Shown here: in pieces, positions 45,701 to 54,976 of the stretch | Position numbering within the stretch: the first letter of the stretch is position 1 | Layout of the letters: each line of letters begins with the position of its first letter | From: Scatophagus argus | Lineage: Eukaryota; Chordata; Actinopteri; Scatophagidae | Direction: 5' to 3' | Assembly (NCBI RefSeq): GCF_020382885.2 | Contig: NC_058504.1 | Coordinates: forward strand, 10,654,519 to 10,718,518 | DNA length: 64,000 nt | Translations under genes and position numbers: made by a program | The notes under the pieces: model-generated | What the model saw: the letters and a program-made list of their open reading frames with translations, nothing else | What the model was told of the DNA's origin: nothing | Databases searched by the model: none

Positions 45701-48700
45701 ATTTTGGAGATACCCAGACTCCCAGACTCTTGACTCAAGGGGAGAGAAAAACTGAGGTGTTATCGATATTTATGTAGAAGGTGTCAGATTTTAATCGGGT
45801 TCATTTTGTGTCAATTAGGAGAACGCCAGTTTTGTCACTGTTTTGTTTGAGAAAGTTATCTGGAAGCCATGTTTTGATTTCCTGTAGACAATCAGTGAAG
45901 GACGGGAGTGAGAGGGTACAAGAGGGTTTGGTGGACAAGTACAGCTTTGTGTCATCCACGTAACAGTGGAATTGGATGTTAAATTTGCGAAAGATGAGGC
46001 CAAGAGGAAGGAGATAGATGATAAACAGAAGGGGACCCAGGACAGAACCCTGGGGAACACCGGTAGTGATTAAAAATGTATGGGATTTGAAGGTTTTGAG
46101 TTGAATGTACGATGTGCGTTCAGAGAGATAAGTTTTAAACCAGTTCAAGGGTATGTTTGTGAATACAATAACTATTGCAAACACAAGATCATCACCGCAA
46201 ATGTCAGCCTTTACACTGGACAAATAAGATCTACAGGATAGAAAGCACATTACTGTACAAAACAGGAACAGGGTGCCGTTTTGTCAGCAGAACCTGAGCA
46301 GAAGCTGTCAGAGTTTCTTGCAATATAAGGAGAAGGAATAGATCAGAAGAAATGTCAGGAGAGGAGGGAGGTCTAGTGACAATGTCTTCATGTGATGGGA
46401 ACAGGCAGGCTTATGTCTGATTACACAAGTCACATAGTTTTCTCTCCACTCACCCTGAGACTGTAGTGCATTTCTGGGATGTTGTGTTCGGCTCTCAGGG
46501 ATCCACTGCTCCTGAGACCCTTCTTCAGCTCCTCGATCTGAATCGGGGGCAAACGGAAGTCACTCTCATCTGTCTCAAAGTCAATCTCTGGCTTGCCATC
46601 TTTGGCCCTTCAGGACAACGTCAAAGAGAGCATGTGTTAAAATAGGCAAAGGCACACTTTTTAAATCACTGCTCTCAAACTAGTTTTTTAAGAATGGATT
46701 TTTATATGAAAGATTTTCCAGTTGTAATTTTGTTTTGAATTTGTTATGCAGAACCTTGACAATAATGATCACAGTGGAGAGCCTTTATGACTCCAGTGTA
46801 AAGAGTAAGTGAAAAACATGAACATCTCTCTTGGCGGCAATTAAAGCAAAGAGATGTTTGCTTAGAAAAACCGCAAGGAAAATTGCCTTCAGACCTTTCG
46901 ATATAATTTTTTCGGCACTTCGTATGATGAGGGTGTGAGGGTTGGTTCTTGAACATGTATTGCTTTGCACACATTTGTATAAAAGCACGCTTAAACAAAT
47001 ATCTTATGAGTGTTCGTCCTTATTTGCCTCTCTGAGTCTGCGTTTGCATATTCATTAAGCTCACATGCTGTACACAAGACATACAAAAAAACCTGTAGCT
47101 ACACTCAAACCAACAATTTTTGCATGAACTCAAGCTACATGAACTGACCAACATTATAATAAATATGCTTATTGGCTGAAATACTAGTTTACAAATTCTG
47201 CCTTACAGAAGCTACCACTACTTTTGAACAATTTGTCTAACCAAACTTTGAATTACTAACATGCAGGCTGAAAAAAAAATCTCTTATCGTTTACTTTCAA
47301 CCCAAATTCTGCACGAGCAAACGTATAACTCAGACCTGCGGATGTTCCAGATTAATATCTTGGTGCCTTTTTTGGAGAGAATGGAGTCAAAGTGTGCATG
47401 TATCTGATCCAGGGACGTGATGATGGAGTTTTGAAGGATGGCTGCCAGACTGGCCTCCGAGTCCTCAGTCATCACCAGAGACTGTGACAATGAGTTAAGG
47501 TCAGGCCTATTTGTATAAAAGTCAATCACAATGTGACTAACATCTTGATAATTTGCAGTAATTGCACCAAGGAATCATGAAGACGTCCACAAACAGAACC
47601 ACAATCACACATAAATAACACATCTTTGTATTTGTTCCTTCTCACGCCCTAGTCTATCATGAAGGATATTGGTTTGTTGGTTGAAGGGGACGATGGGAAC
47701 AATGACGGCCTGGGCCTTGATGTTTTCCAGGTAGGTCTGAGACAGCATTCCCACAGTCTGGCAGCCACCATTCTTGGTGAAGATGAGCGCGTCGCGGCCC
47801 AGACGCATGGAGCCAGACTTAAAACCGTTCCCGTACACGCCGATGGCTTGCTGACTGGCCTTACTTGACCCCTTTTCTGTAAAACCAAAGCTGGACATAA
47901 GGGTGAAAGGGAGGGTGAGAAAGTAAAGGTGTGTGATTGTGTGTATATTAGAGATCATTACTGTAACTAAGTGTTATTTTTATTGCAGTACAACTTCCAA
48001 TAATAAACAGTCATGTTAGTCATAGTCATAAAAAGTAACAACAGTCAAACAAAAGGTGTCCTCATGTGGCTTGTTCTTGTGCACACATACTATATGTGTA
48101 CACAATGCATGCATGTGTTTCTCACCTGAGCATCTTGTGTAGTTTGTTGGGGGTCATGCCGCTGCCATTATCAGTGAAAGTTAGACAGGGGTGGCCGGCT
48201 TCCTCTACTACATCGATCCAGATCTGTTTAGCGGATACGCCGGGATCGGAGGCATTGTCTACAGCACGAGCGAAAGAAATCAATTAACAAAAAGGGAAAG
48301 AAACATGAGTGTGGGGTGGGTTTCTCATTGACCGAGTCAGTGTTTCTGCTGAGTAGTCTAAGAGGAAGGAAGACACGCATGTATGCATTCAGGCATGATT
48401 CTACGTCTTAAAACCTGCTCGTCTGAGATACACGACAATCTCGCACTAAAGATTTTACCTGGAAAATTTCAAGGATTTATTATAATCCAGATCTTATTTT
48501 TGAATAGTTTCGTTTGGCCATTCAGTTGACAGTTTAGCCAAACCATCAAAGACAGCAAAAGAAATGCTGTCATTGATTCCTCATCGTACAGGAAAACTGC
48601 ATACAAACGACTCCCTAATAACTTGGCATTTCATCCGGGGACACTGCCTTACGCCTTGTGTTGCGTGCCTGATAAGCATTCACGTCAGGTCGCATCGGGT

Positions 48701-50894
48701 CGTATCTGCACCTGTCACTTTTCCCACGTAATTTTGATGGAACCAGATCCAATCCGTGTGACAAAATGCCTTGACAGCTGAGAATCCCAATCTCATGCAA
48801 ATGCTAGCTAGCTAACGCTTGTCTTATTTGTGATGTGAAAAACAGTAAATTTATCATATTCAGTGCCCCGTAGTGCTGTTTTCCAGGCCCCTGTGGTTGT
48901 CATATTTCATGGGACCCATGTGAGTGCAGTTGCCACGGGAACGCAGCTGCTGAGGCTTTGGCCATAGGGAAGTGCGCGTGGTTTCATCTAAAGTGGTTTG
49001 GAACAACAGTGCACAAGGTTGCCTCATCACTATTTGGATAAACCTAAAAAAGTTGACTATTAACACCAGTCTTCGTCCAATTCTGAGTTCAAACAGAGAT
49101 GATATTTGTCATTTAGATGCACTAGTAAGTAGCAATCGTATCACTGCAATGTTCTACTTTCCTACACATTGCCTGCACTCAGAGCTTCTGACTCATTTGC
49201 AAGCAAAAGTCATGTTTTGAGTCATAAAGGAGCTCTAGAACTGTTGTTCCAAATACAGACTATACTTCTGCATTTTTGTTTGTCACTTTTCGCATAGTAG
49301 TCGGGTGTAATGCAGGACTTTTACCCAACAGACTTGGGTGCGCGCCCAGACGTTCCAGTTATTTGACTTATTTTTACTTAATGCACACAAGTTAATTTGT
49401 GTCACATAGGGCCTACATAAAGTTACATTACGTAAAATTACTGTCACTGTCACGAAGGCGACTGGGGTTTGTGTCCTGCGTGAAACCAAAAGTCAATCCT
49501 GATTTTTTTCAACTTATGTATGCGAGTTACTTAACGTATAACATACATAACTCATGTATGTAATGCCACTTATGTACATAATATACCTAACTTAGATCAT
49601 ATACCTTATTTTTTTTTCATAAACCTAATCACACACACTTGTCTCACGGGACTTCCACTATTTATTCTTGCTAAATTGACTGTGAATTGAGAATGTGTAC
49701 TTTTGATGCCTCATTGAGGACTAAATGCTGACACAGTGAACAGTGGACTGACTGGTCTATTACACGCTATGGCACCAAGTGGGACTCTTTGGACAGCATG
49801 TACAATACAGGTACTGATGTAGAAGGACAAAAAAAAAGCTCAACATTTCTAGCAGTTCTTCTCCTCTCCTTGCTTGACACCACTAACGTGTATAAAATCT
49901 ATCCAAGCCATCCCTCGAACGCTCTCAACGGACACATCACGCAGAGAGAAAGCGGTGATGCGATACACCAGAGCGCGTCCACTTTCACACAGCAGGCTTC
50001 ACCTCCCACTGTTGTTCATGCTGCAGTTCAGCAGCCAACAGACAGTCGGCACGTCTGCACCAATGAGAGAGCACAGAGTGGGGAAATGACAATGTTGACA
50101 GCCCAGGAACAGACGCGGTATCACGTGGAGGCGCAAATCATCGATCGATGGTCGCAGTTCTGATCCACACTTTGTCCCTTATAACACATTTACGCGACAA
50201 AAAAAAAGCTACGGTGACTCCACGCAAAACTATTCACCAGTGTCTGAGCATGAGAAATAAGCTGTTAGATATTAGGACAATCCTTGCCATATCCATGAGA
50301 AAACCGAGAACGTAAAAATGCTAATAAGCTCGCTTGTTTTTATTCAACAACACAGCCCAGTTATAACCACAGCGCCCCAAAGCCTCTCGTCTGCCACAGT
50401 CCACACACCGTGAAGCAGTAATACAATCGCTGGAGTAAAGAAAGAGGAAGTCCATTTGGTCCATTTTAGCATCAACACAGTACACTTAAAAGTGCGAGAG
50501 CGCGAAAGACGTGCACGACACGAAACCACGAAAAGTCGCAGCAGCAGCAACAAGTCGGAGCGCCAACGCGCCAGCAGGTGCACGCAGATGTGCGCATTCA
50601 AGCTTCTGTGTGCTTTTTTTTTTCTCCATAACTTGACCCACCTATTAATTCGGCAACTGCGCTGAAGGGCCAGGTATGACTTGTGGAGTTGCTGTTCAGG
50701 AAGGAAGGACTCATCTTGAAAAGAAATTAAAATCAAGTTTCATTTGTCAGCTGTCATTCTCCCGCCCCCCTCCTGCAGTAAAAGTCATTTTGCAAGCAAA
50801 TAAGCACAGAATCCACGTCAACATGCCGAGACATGACACAGTAGTGAATACATACGGAACTCAGGCGAATCCCATGCTCGCTCAGCCTCGCCAT
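33506..50894 (-). CDS. MORC-family GHKL ATPase with CW zinc finger (MORC3/MORC4 type), 17 exons, 897 aa
   Basis: Nuclear ATPase of the Microrchidia family, which clamps DNA on ATP binding and reads methylated histone H3K4 through its CW finger. Exons: 50856-50894, 50642-50714, 48126-48258, 47670-47890, 47336-47483, 46454-46607, 43989-44117, 43014-43133, 42809-42912, 42353-42481, 37834-37950, 37393-37470, 36561-36600, 36101-36447, 34711-35233, 33991-34182, 33506-33652. The frame holds throughout (2694 nt with stop). The start [13 protein letters not shown] matches the family N terminus. The sequence [17 protein letters not shown] and the phrase [11 protein letters not shown] lean to MORC4, while other parts are equally close to MORC3. 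Fish also carry duplicated morc3 genes, so I give no symbol. Introns 4 and 7 have U12-type signals. hAT copies lie in intron 10 and at the stop codon, and a LINE relic is in intron 6. Confidence 0.93.
33731..33772. repeat. (GA)n microsatellite in MORC intron 16
   Basis: About 42 bases of GA dinucleotides (21 units), close to the donor side of the last intron. Confidence 0.95.
34183..34710 (-). other. MORC intron 15; nothing recognised
   Basis: Intron of 528 bp with a short T-run near 34322. No repeat family or coding sequence is seen. Confidence 0.5.
35234..36100 (-). other. MORC intron 14; nothing recognised
   Basis: AT-rich intron of 867 bp with an A-rich stretch near 35965-35992. No further feature is seen. 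Confidence 0.5.
36601..37392 (-). other. MORC intron 12; nothing recognised
   Basis: Intron of 792 bp with no recognisable repeat termini or exon. Confidence 0.5.
37393..37950 (-). other. MORC CW-type zinc finger (exons 11-12)
   Basis: Exon 11 codes [17 protein letters not shown] and, further on, [15 protein letters not shown]; the next exon starts SCSAPEE. The four zinc cysteines are in QCEEC (two), WTC and SC. The aromatic cage Trp of MWLQC and the KWR motif of CW domains are present. A short acidic linker follows. In MORC3/4 this module binds H3K4me peptides; here that is inferred from the family. Confidence 0.9.
38352..38359. repeat. Left target-site duplication of hAT copy 3
   Basis: CCTTAAAG, repeated exactly at 41687-41694. 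Confidence 0.97.
38360..41686 (+). mobile_element. hAT DNA transposon, copy 3, 3327 bp, complete, in MORC intron 10
   Basis: Third full-length copy, in the same orientation as copy 1 and antisense to MORC. It has its own 8-bp duplication CCTTAAAG, the same termini (CAGGGCTCTTC and CAGGGCTATTC) and the same internal fragments. The differing duplications show that each copy inserted separately. Confidence 0.97.
38970..40835 (+). CDS. hAT transposase, 621 aa, intact (copy 3)
   Basis: Encodes the same protein as the other two copies, with the BED finger and the Asp191, Asp257, Glu571 triad unchanged. It is read against the direction of MORC, so expression would need the element's own promoter or an antisense transcript. 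Confidence 0.95.
   Translation: MSLSTLKKRKVDSENRQFNKEWTEKYAFIEVNVKPVCLICNECLAVSKEFNLRRHFKTKHANFDTTFPPGSVARRQRILGLTSGYEQRRRILFRAWTDQERTTAASLRVAWILGKKKRPFTDSETVKECMLASIEEIVADEKTRKSIVELIKQIPLSDTTNMRRVECLASDVFETLLDKLRKAEVMSLAVDESTDNSDIAQLCLYVRFFDGECFREDLLGLIPMEGHTTGEILFTKITSFFEENNLDLAHINMLVTDGAPSMAGRDQGLAARMAAVAPQLRSLHCLIHQSLLCAKLSGELKQTMDSVMAIINFIRCTSSLQHRLFRKLLKDTAAEYKDLLIHNDIRWLSKGNALKRFSELREEIVQFLKASKLKKAGKFLALMENDEFNATVCFLSDVFHHLNQLNMELQGRGKTAAELVEKLHAFQRKLSLFSADLCSGKMLHFPTLRQSGLQIAELMPNFIDSLKKNFATRFGNFSISSEVMRFVKDPFCVNVETDFALKGKEVVSSLDEGSLQLELIDMQSSDDLRQSFQQAGFEKFWTHLVSHDKFPHLRGLALFLLTMFGSTYTCESSFSHMNAIKTHNRISLTDQHLHHCMRIALTTYTPDFTALAQSKTCHFSH
41687..41694. repeat. Right target-site duplication of hAT copy 3
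   Basis: CCTTAAAG, identical to 38352-38359. Confidence 0.97.
41695..42352 (-). other. Remainder of MORC intron 10; nothing recognised
   Basis: About 660 bp between hAT copy 3 and exon 10. The open frames are short and unrecognised. Confidence 0.5.
43134..43988 (-). other. MORC intron 7, U12-type GT-AG intron
   Basis: The donor on the coding strand is GTATCCTTAC (right at 43988), a match to the minor-spliceosome 5' splice site. The branch motif CCTTAAC lies 13 nt before the acceptor CAG, with no long pyrimidine tract between. The join [12 protein letters not shown] keeps frame and family alignment. I see nothing else in the intron. Confidence 0.85.
44885..46250 (-). mobile_element. 5'-truncated non-LTR retrotransposon (L2/CR1-like) relic
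   Basis: Read on the minus strand, 45801-46250 codes a reverse transcriptase segment with [20 protein letters not shown] and the catalytic YVDD. Beyond frameshifts, the C-terminal part reads [19 protein letters not shown], then [19 protein letters not shown], then [19 protein letters not shown]. There is no N-terminal endonuclease, so it is 5' truncated and broken. It lies in MORC intron 6, in the sense orientation. The 3' border near 44885 is approximate. Confidence 0.8.
46608..47335 (-). other. MORC intron 5; nothing recognised
   Basis: Intron of 728 bp with ordinary GT and AG ends; no repeat recognised. Confidence 0.5.
47484..47669 (-). other. MORC intron 4, U12-type AT-AC intron, 186 bp
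   Basis: The coding-strand donor is ATATCCTTCA at 47669 downward, the branch motif is CCTTAAC, and 10 nt later comes the acceptor AC (47484-47485). The join gives [18 protein letters not shown] in frame. No GT-AG pairing I could find keeps frame here: the nearest GT (GTGAGA) leads to a stop. All three minor-spliceosome signals are present. Confidence 0.9.
48259..50641 (-). other. MORC intron 2; no other feature recognised
   Basis: Intron of 2.4 kb. The open frames at 49789-50163 (plus) and 50344-50736 (minus) show no known domain; the second merely overlaps exon 2 in another frame. An imperfect repeat of ATGTATGTAA-like words occurs at about 49515-49565. Confidence 0.5.
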
Positions 50895-52698
50895 GTTTCG
50901 CGTCTGACTGTTTTCTCCTGTTGTCTTCTTCTCTGCGCGCAGGCACGTAACAAAACGCCAAGGGCGGACCGTCCTCGCATAGGAAGTCAAGTGACAGATG
51001 AAGAAAAAAAAAAAAAAAAAAAAAAGAAAGAAGAAGATTTCGCAGTGTAACTTTAAACGGCGACTAGAGCGTTTCTCACCTCTCACCTTATCTTGCCAAC
51101 TTACTGACAATGCTGCACTTTTCAAACACTTTTCCCTTCCATATCAGCTTTCACATGGAAGCAATGTCAAAATAAAAGGACAGGTCTCCTTGCTCTGTTG
51201 TCACTGTTATCTCTTTGGGAGGCATTAATAAGGTATACAATTGATGAACTAATGAATTAAAAGAGTAGTTGTTGGGGTGGGGGCAGGAGAAACTGAAGTG
51301 CTGGTACAGGATTTGAGAAATAAACTTGTCACCCACATTTCGAGTGTGAAAGACACTTTGTTACACCTTTCAGAGGCCACGAGAAGCCTTCAGTATTTCA
51401 GAATGATCCCTGAGGTGGGAGCTCCTGGTCTCCCTCAACAGGCAATATGCTGGTGTCTTTTACACAATAGGCTGCCTGAAGGCATCTGTACAGAGGCCAA
51501 CTGTGAGGGGGGAAAAAAGAAGACAACTTGTAACAAACCAGCTTAACACCTACTATTTAGGTTTTCTCTCTCTCTCGCAGTGGCCCCAGCTCTGTTTCCT
51601 GCAGCTAACTGCTCTGACTTGCTGTATGGAGAGACTCCTATCAGACCAGAAGGCATCCCTCACAATGCAGCTCAAACATAACAGATAATCCACATGCACT
51701 TATCCTGCAATAATATAAAATATGGCACATCATAGCTTTAAATCTTGATTTATGAGCCAGTTCTTTAAGGTTTTCTTTAAGACATTTCACAGCTTGTTGG
51801 CCGTTTTTCTTTTTCTTTTTTTCGTGTTTGTGTCTTTTGAACACGTGTCTATTTTAATAAGCTGTGTAACTTTTGCTAAACAGGAGCTGCTGTGACCACA
51901 AGTGGCAGTTAAAAGGTGAAGGCAAATGTTAAGGCAAAGCGTGGGCTAACATTAGCATCATTACAGAGGACACAAAGTCATTGGTCTTGCTAAACGACTA
52001 CTGAACAGAAAGAGCGTTTTGTTTTTATTTTTGTTTAAAATCGCTTTTGAATTATTTTTTGAATTTGTGATAAAAGAATACCCTGACTGATGATCAGAGA
52101 GGAGATTTATGCAGACAAGCTGACACTCAGAGAGCTCATTGTGTTACACAGATCTGACAGTTAGTTTTTGTTAAACAGGATTTTATTTTGGGTAACCTGG
52201 ATGTAATTAGTGTATGCACACTGCCTGTTTCTCAACGCTCTTGTCAAACTCACTGGCTGTACAAGTCTGACAAGTTTTGAGCCTTTTGAATCTGCACTGT
52301 CTATGCTTGAGTACTAGGACTTATGAGAATATATATATATATATATCCCCTCTCCTATGGTGCATGTGTATGTGTCTTCCTCAAGCTCAGGTCCGGTCCT
52401 CTACCCGAGGCCTGGGAGTTTGAGGGTTCTGGGATTGCACTCTTCTGGACAGAGACCACTGATGCTTCGGCTTCTCTCGTGCCTGAGGTAGGCCGATAGC
52501 ATTAAGGATTTAGCCTAAAGGGTCTGCGCTGGATATGTAGCCCCGCCCTGACCGGGCTTTGTAATCAGTGGTGTTACCCACGTAACTTAGATTTAAAATA
52601 AGACCTGGTCCGCAACCCTGACAGACAAGCAATATAGAAAATGGATGGACGAAAAGACAATGAGGAAATAAGGGGAGAAGCATTGCTCTTTTTCTTTT
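50895..52698. promoter_or_regulatory. MORC upstream region and MORC-pmt spacer
   Basis: Contains the inferred MORC promoter just above 50894 (no TATA box seen; several GCG/CGC sites), an A-run at about 51004-51025, a TA/AT microsatellite near 52329-52346 and a probable repeat at 52345-52640. The gap between the MORC start codon and the pmt stop is 1.8 kb. No gene is seen. Confidence 0.4.
52345..52640. repeat. Probable teleost interspersed repeat
   Basis: The words CTCAGGTCCGGTCCTCTACC, GCCTGGGAGTTTGAGGGTTC and, at the far end, ATAGAAAATGGATGGACG are ones I recognise from multicopy fish elements. The last is a common retrotransposon tail word. Family and exact borders are not established. Confidence 0.4.
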
Positions 52699-52704
52699 TT
52701 TATT
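52699..52704 (-). terminator. Candidate polyadenylation signal of pmt
   Basis: AATAAA on the minus strand begins 28 bp after the pmt stop codon. If used, the 3' untranslated region is very short. No second signal was weighed. Confidence 0.45.
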
Positions 52705-52731
52705 TACTATTGCTATTTTTAGTACAATCAC

Positions 52732-54976
52732 TCAGTCCTTTGTTGCATGGAAGAGTCCCCATCTTTGGTCTCCACTGTTGGAACGTCCTAGTTTCTCTTT
52801 CCATCCATTCACTATTGCAAAGTAGTCTTCTTCAGAGAATTCCTGCCGGGGGTGGAGGAAATGATGAGCAGTCATTCACAGAATTAGGAAGGAATTTGGA
52901 TTTGGGTTGGCTTCATCAGGTTGAAACCAACCATGGATGATTGTGATGATGTGTGCGCAAGCAAAGCCTTGTAATTTTGTGCGTTTGTGTGAGCGCGCTA
53001 ACCTCAGTGAACTCCTTCTTGATGGTCTCAGCTCTCTGCAGCTCTGTCTCGATCACTTGGATGAACTGGGCTGTCCGGTCTTCTGCCCGAACATTACAGA
53101 AACCGGCTTCTTCAAGGAACTGCAGGAGAAGAGGCAAAGGAGATGAAGCAGAGAGGGATCAGCGCTAACAACAGACGGACAGTAGTTAGCAACACATCCA
53201 CAGAGAGTGCCACCAGGGGAAAACTTTTACTTTTTATTAGTTGCTCAATATGCATATGTAGTTGTTTGACATAATCTTCACTTCACCTTTGTGTGCTTGA
53301 AAGCATTAAACCATTAACATATCGGTCAGCAAGGTAACTTTATAGTTAAAGGACTGGACTCATTATACTGTTTTTTCTTTCCCTGCATTTTGTACCTTTA
53401 ATAGAAAGAGGACAGCGCACATATGACAGGAAACAAGGAGAAGGAGATGAGGAAAGATGTGAAACAAAGGTTCCCGGCCACAATCGAACCAATTACCCAT
53501 AAGTCACCAGGATGTGTGACTCTTTAAAGAATGCTGCAGCGTTTTAGATTTCATCAGTATAATAACACCACTTCGGTAATCCCTTCAAGTGAACATAATG
53601 TCTGTGTTGATTATTTATCAAAGTCTCCTTATTGTTTATGTGGTAGAGCAGACATTAGACCTGACAGATTTGAAAAGTATGAAGTGCATTATTACACAAC
53701 AGCATAATGCAGTTTTGTAAAAATAAAAGGAGATGTGACATAAAGGATTGTTATCGACTCTTTCAAGTCTTTCAAGGAGAGTGGGACATTTTGCAGTTGG
53801 AAAATGTACTTGTTGGTGCTCCCTGGTGGACAAACTATGTAAAGCTGACAGCGCTTCACATCAACAGGTGGAGCAACTTGATTGATTTATTAACACAGAA
53901 TTAAGAGCTTACCTTTTAACTTATAAAAGTTTGGACATCAGTTAGCTTATATATTGGCTCAGAAGTGGGAGAACAGACACTGCAGCGTACCCAAGTCTCA
54001 GCTATACTTTATGTGCCACTCTTCTCGTCACATACCGGTAAAGAGGACCAAAGGACTGGGCTCTTCACAGTCCAATCACAAACTATTGCATAATGGATCT
54101 GCTGTATGTTTACCTTGCCATACTGTGAGGGTGTATAGAGAATGTAGCCTCTCTGTTTGACGTAGGCCTCGAACACTGGCGACCAGGGCTTCTCCCCGCA
54201 GCAGTAGTCACTGATAAGCAACTGGCCACCTGGCTTTAACCATGACTGAACACAAAGAGGGAGAGTGAATAAAAAAAAAATAAGTCAGTAAAGTCAGATG
54301 TCATAAAGTAACATGAAAATAAAACAAATTTCCCAGAGAAACATGTATATGACATAATAATGTCGCTCGTATATGTTTTGTAAGATTTAATAGATTTCCT
54401 CTCAGACTAAAAATTGAAAGAAAGATCTGAACAGCAGCGAACTGAAAATGTGGTCTTGAAGCTTATGTAGAAGATGCTCACATGGAAACGTTTGAAGAGG
54501 GACAGTTTGTCATCTATGTGCAGAATTGTGTCTCTGCTGTAGATCACATCAAAAGAACCTTCTGGGAACGTCCTCTTAGTGGCATCAGCCACCTCAAACT
54601 GGACCTGAGGTGGAGCACATGGCATTATTGATTTATTTAAGCAAACCATTATCTATGATATTCAAACCTATAGGATGAGGAACATTTAGACCTACTGAGG
54701 GGAGCTTCTCAGAGATCGCCCTCTCCATGGCGATGTTCACCATGTTGTCTGACAGGTCCAGGCCATGTACTTGCACTCCAAAGGTCTGAAGGGTTACATG
54801 ATGAAACAGCATTATTACAGCCATTTCAATCTCTCTTTCACCATTATTCGGATAACCCCAACTATGCCAGAATCCTCGGCTCTTACCTTTGCCATGTAGA
54901 AGTCTCCTCCGCCGATGCCACAGCCAACATCAAGAACCTTCTGCCCTGGCTTCAGGTTCAGGAGGTCCACAAACTC
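52732..54976 (-). other. pmt: pmt C-terminal methyltransferase domain (exons 7-12)
   Basis: Motif I is [18 protein letters not shown]. It is followed by [60 protein letters not shown] and YGK. The last exons give [19 protein letters not shown] and [17 protein letters not shown], ending [10 protein letters not shown]. In plants the corresponding half performs the second and third methylations. The exon 11 donor GTTAGC is weak but is the one that keeps frame. Confidence 0.88.

Larger units (their letters stand above)
42353..50894 (-). other. MORC GHKL ATPase and S5-like module (exons 1-10)
   Basis: The Bergerat-fold motifs are complete. Motif I is AVAELIDNASDPG, with the catalytic Glu and the Mg-binding Asn, split by intron 2. 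Motif II is [10 protein letters not shown], motif III is [13 protein letters not shown], and the motif IV region is [11 protein letters not shown]. The transducer-like part follows with [33 protein letters not shown] and [23 protein letters not shown]. Exon 1 has only 39 coding bases and exon 2 has 73; both lie near 50.7 kb and are separated from exon 3 by a 2.4-kb intron. Confidence 0.92.

Noticed and set aside
47605-47676. A normal GT-AG junction after MORC exon 4, using GTGAGA near 47645
   Set aside because: It ends in the wrong phase for exon 5 and runs into a stop. The AT-AC signals fit on all three elements and restore frame.
49789-50163. 124-aa plus-strand frame as a gene in MORC intron 2
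   Set aside because: No homology recognised and amino-acid composition like translated noncoding DNA.
48259-50641. Apparent absence of the MORC exon coding the start of ATPase motif I
   Set aside because: At first not found, but it lies at 50642-50714 close to exon 1 and reads [15 protein letters not shown] in frame. The gene is complete.
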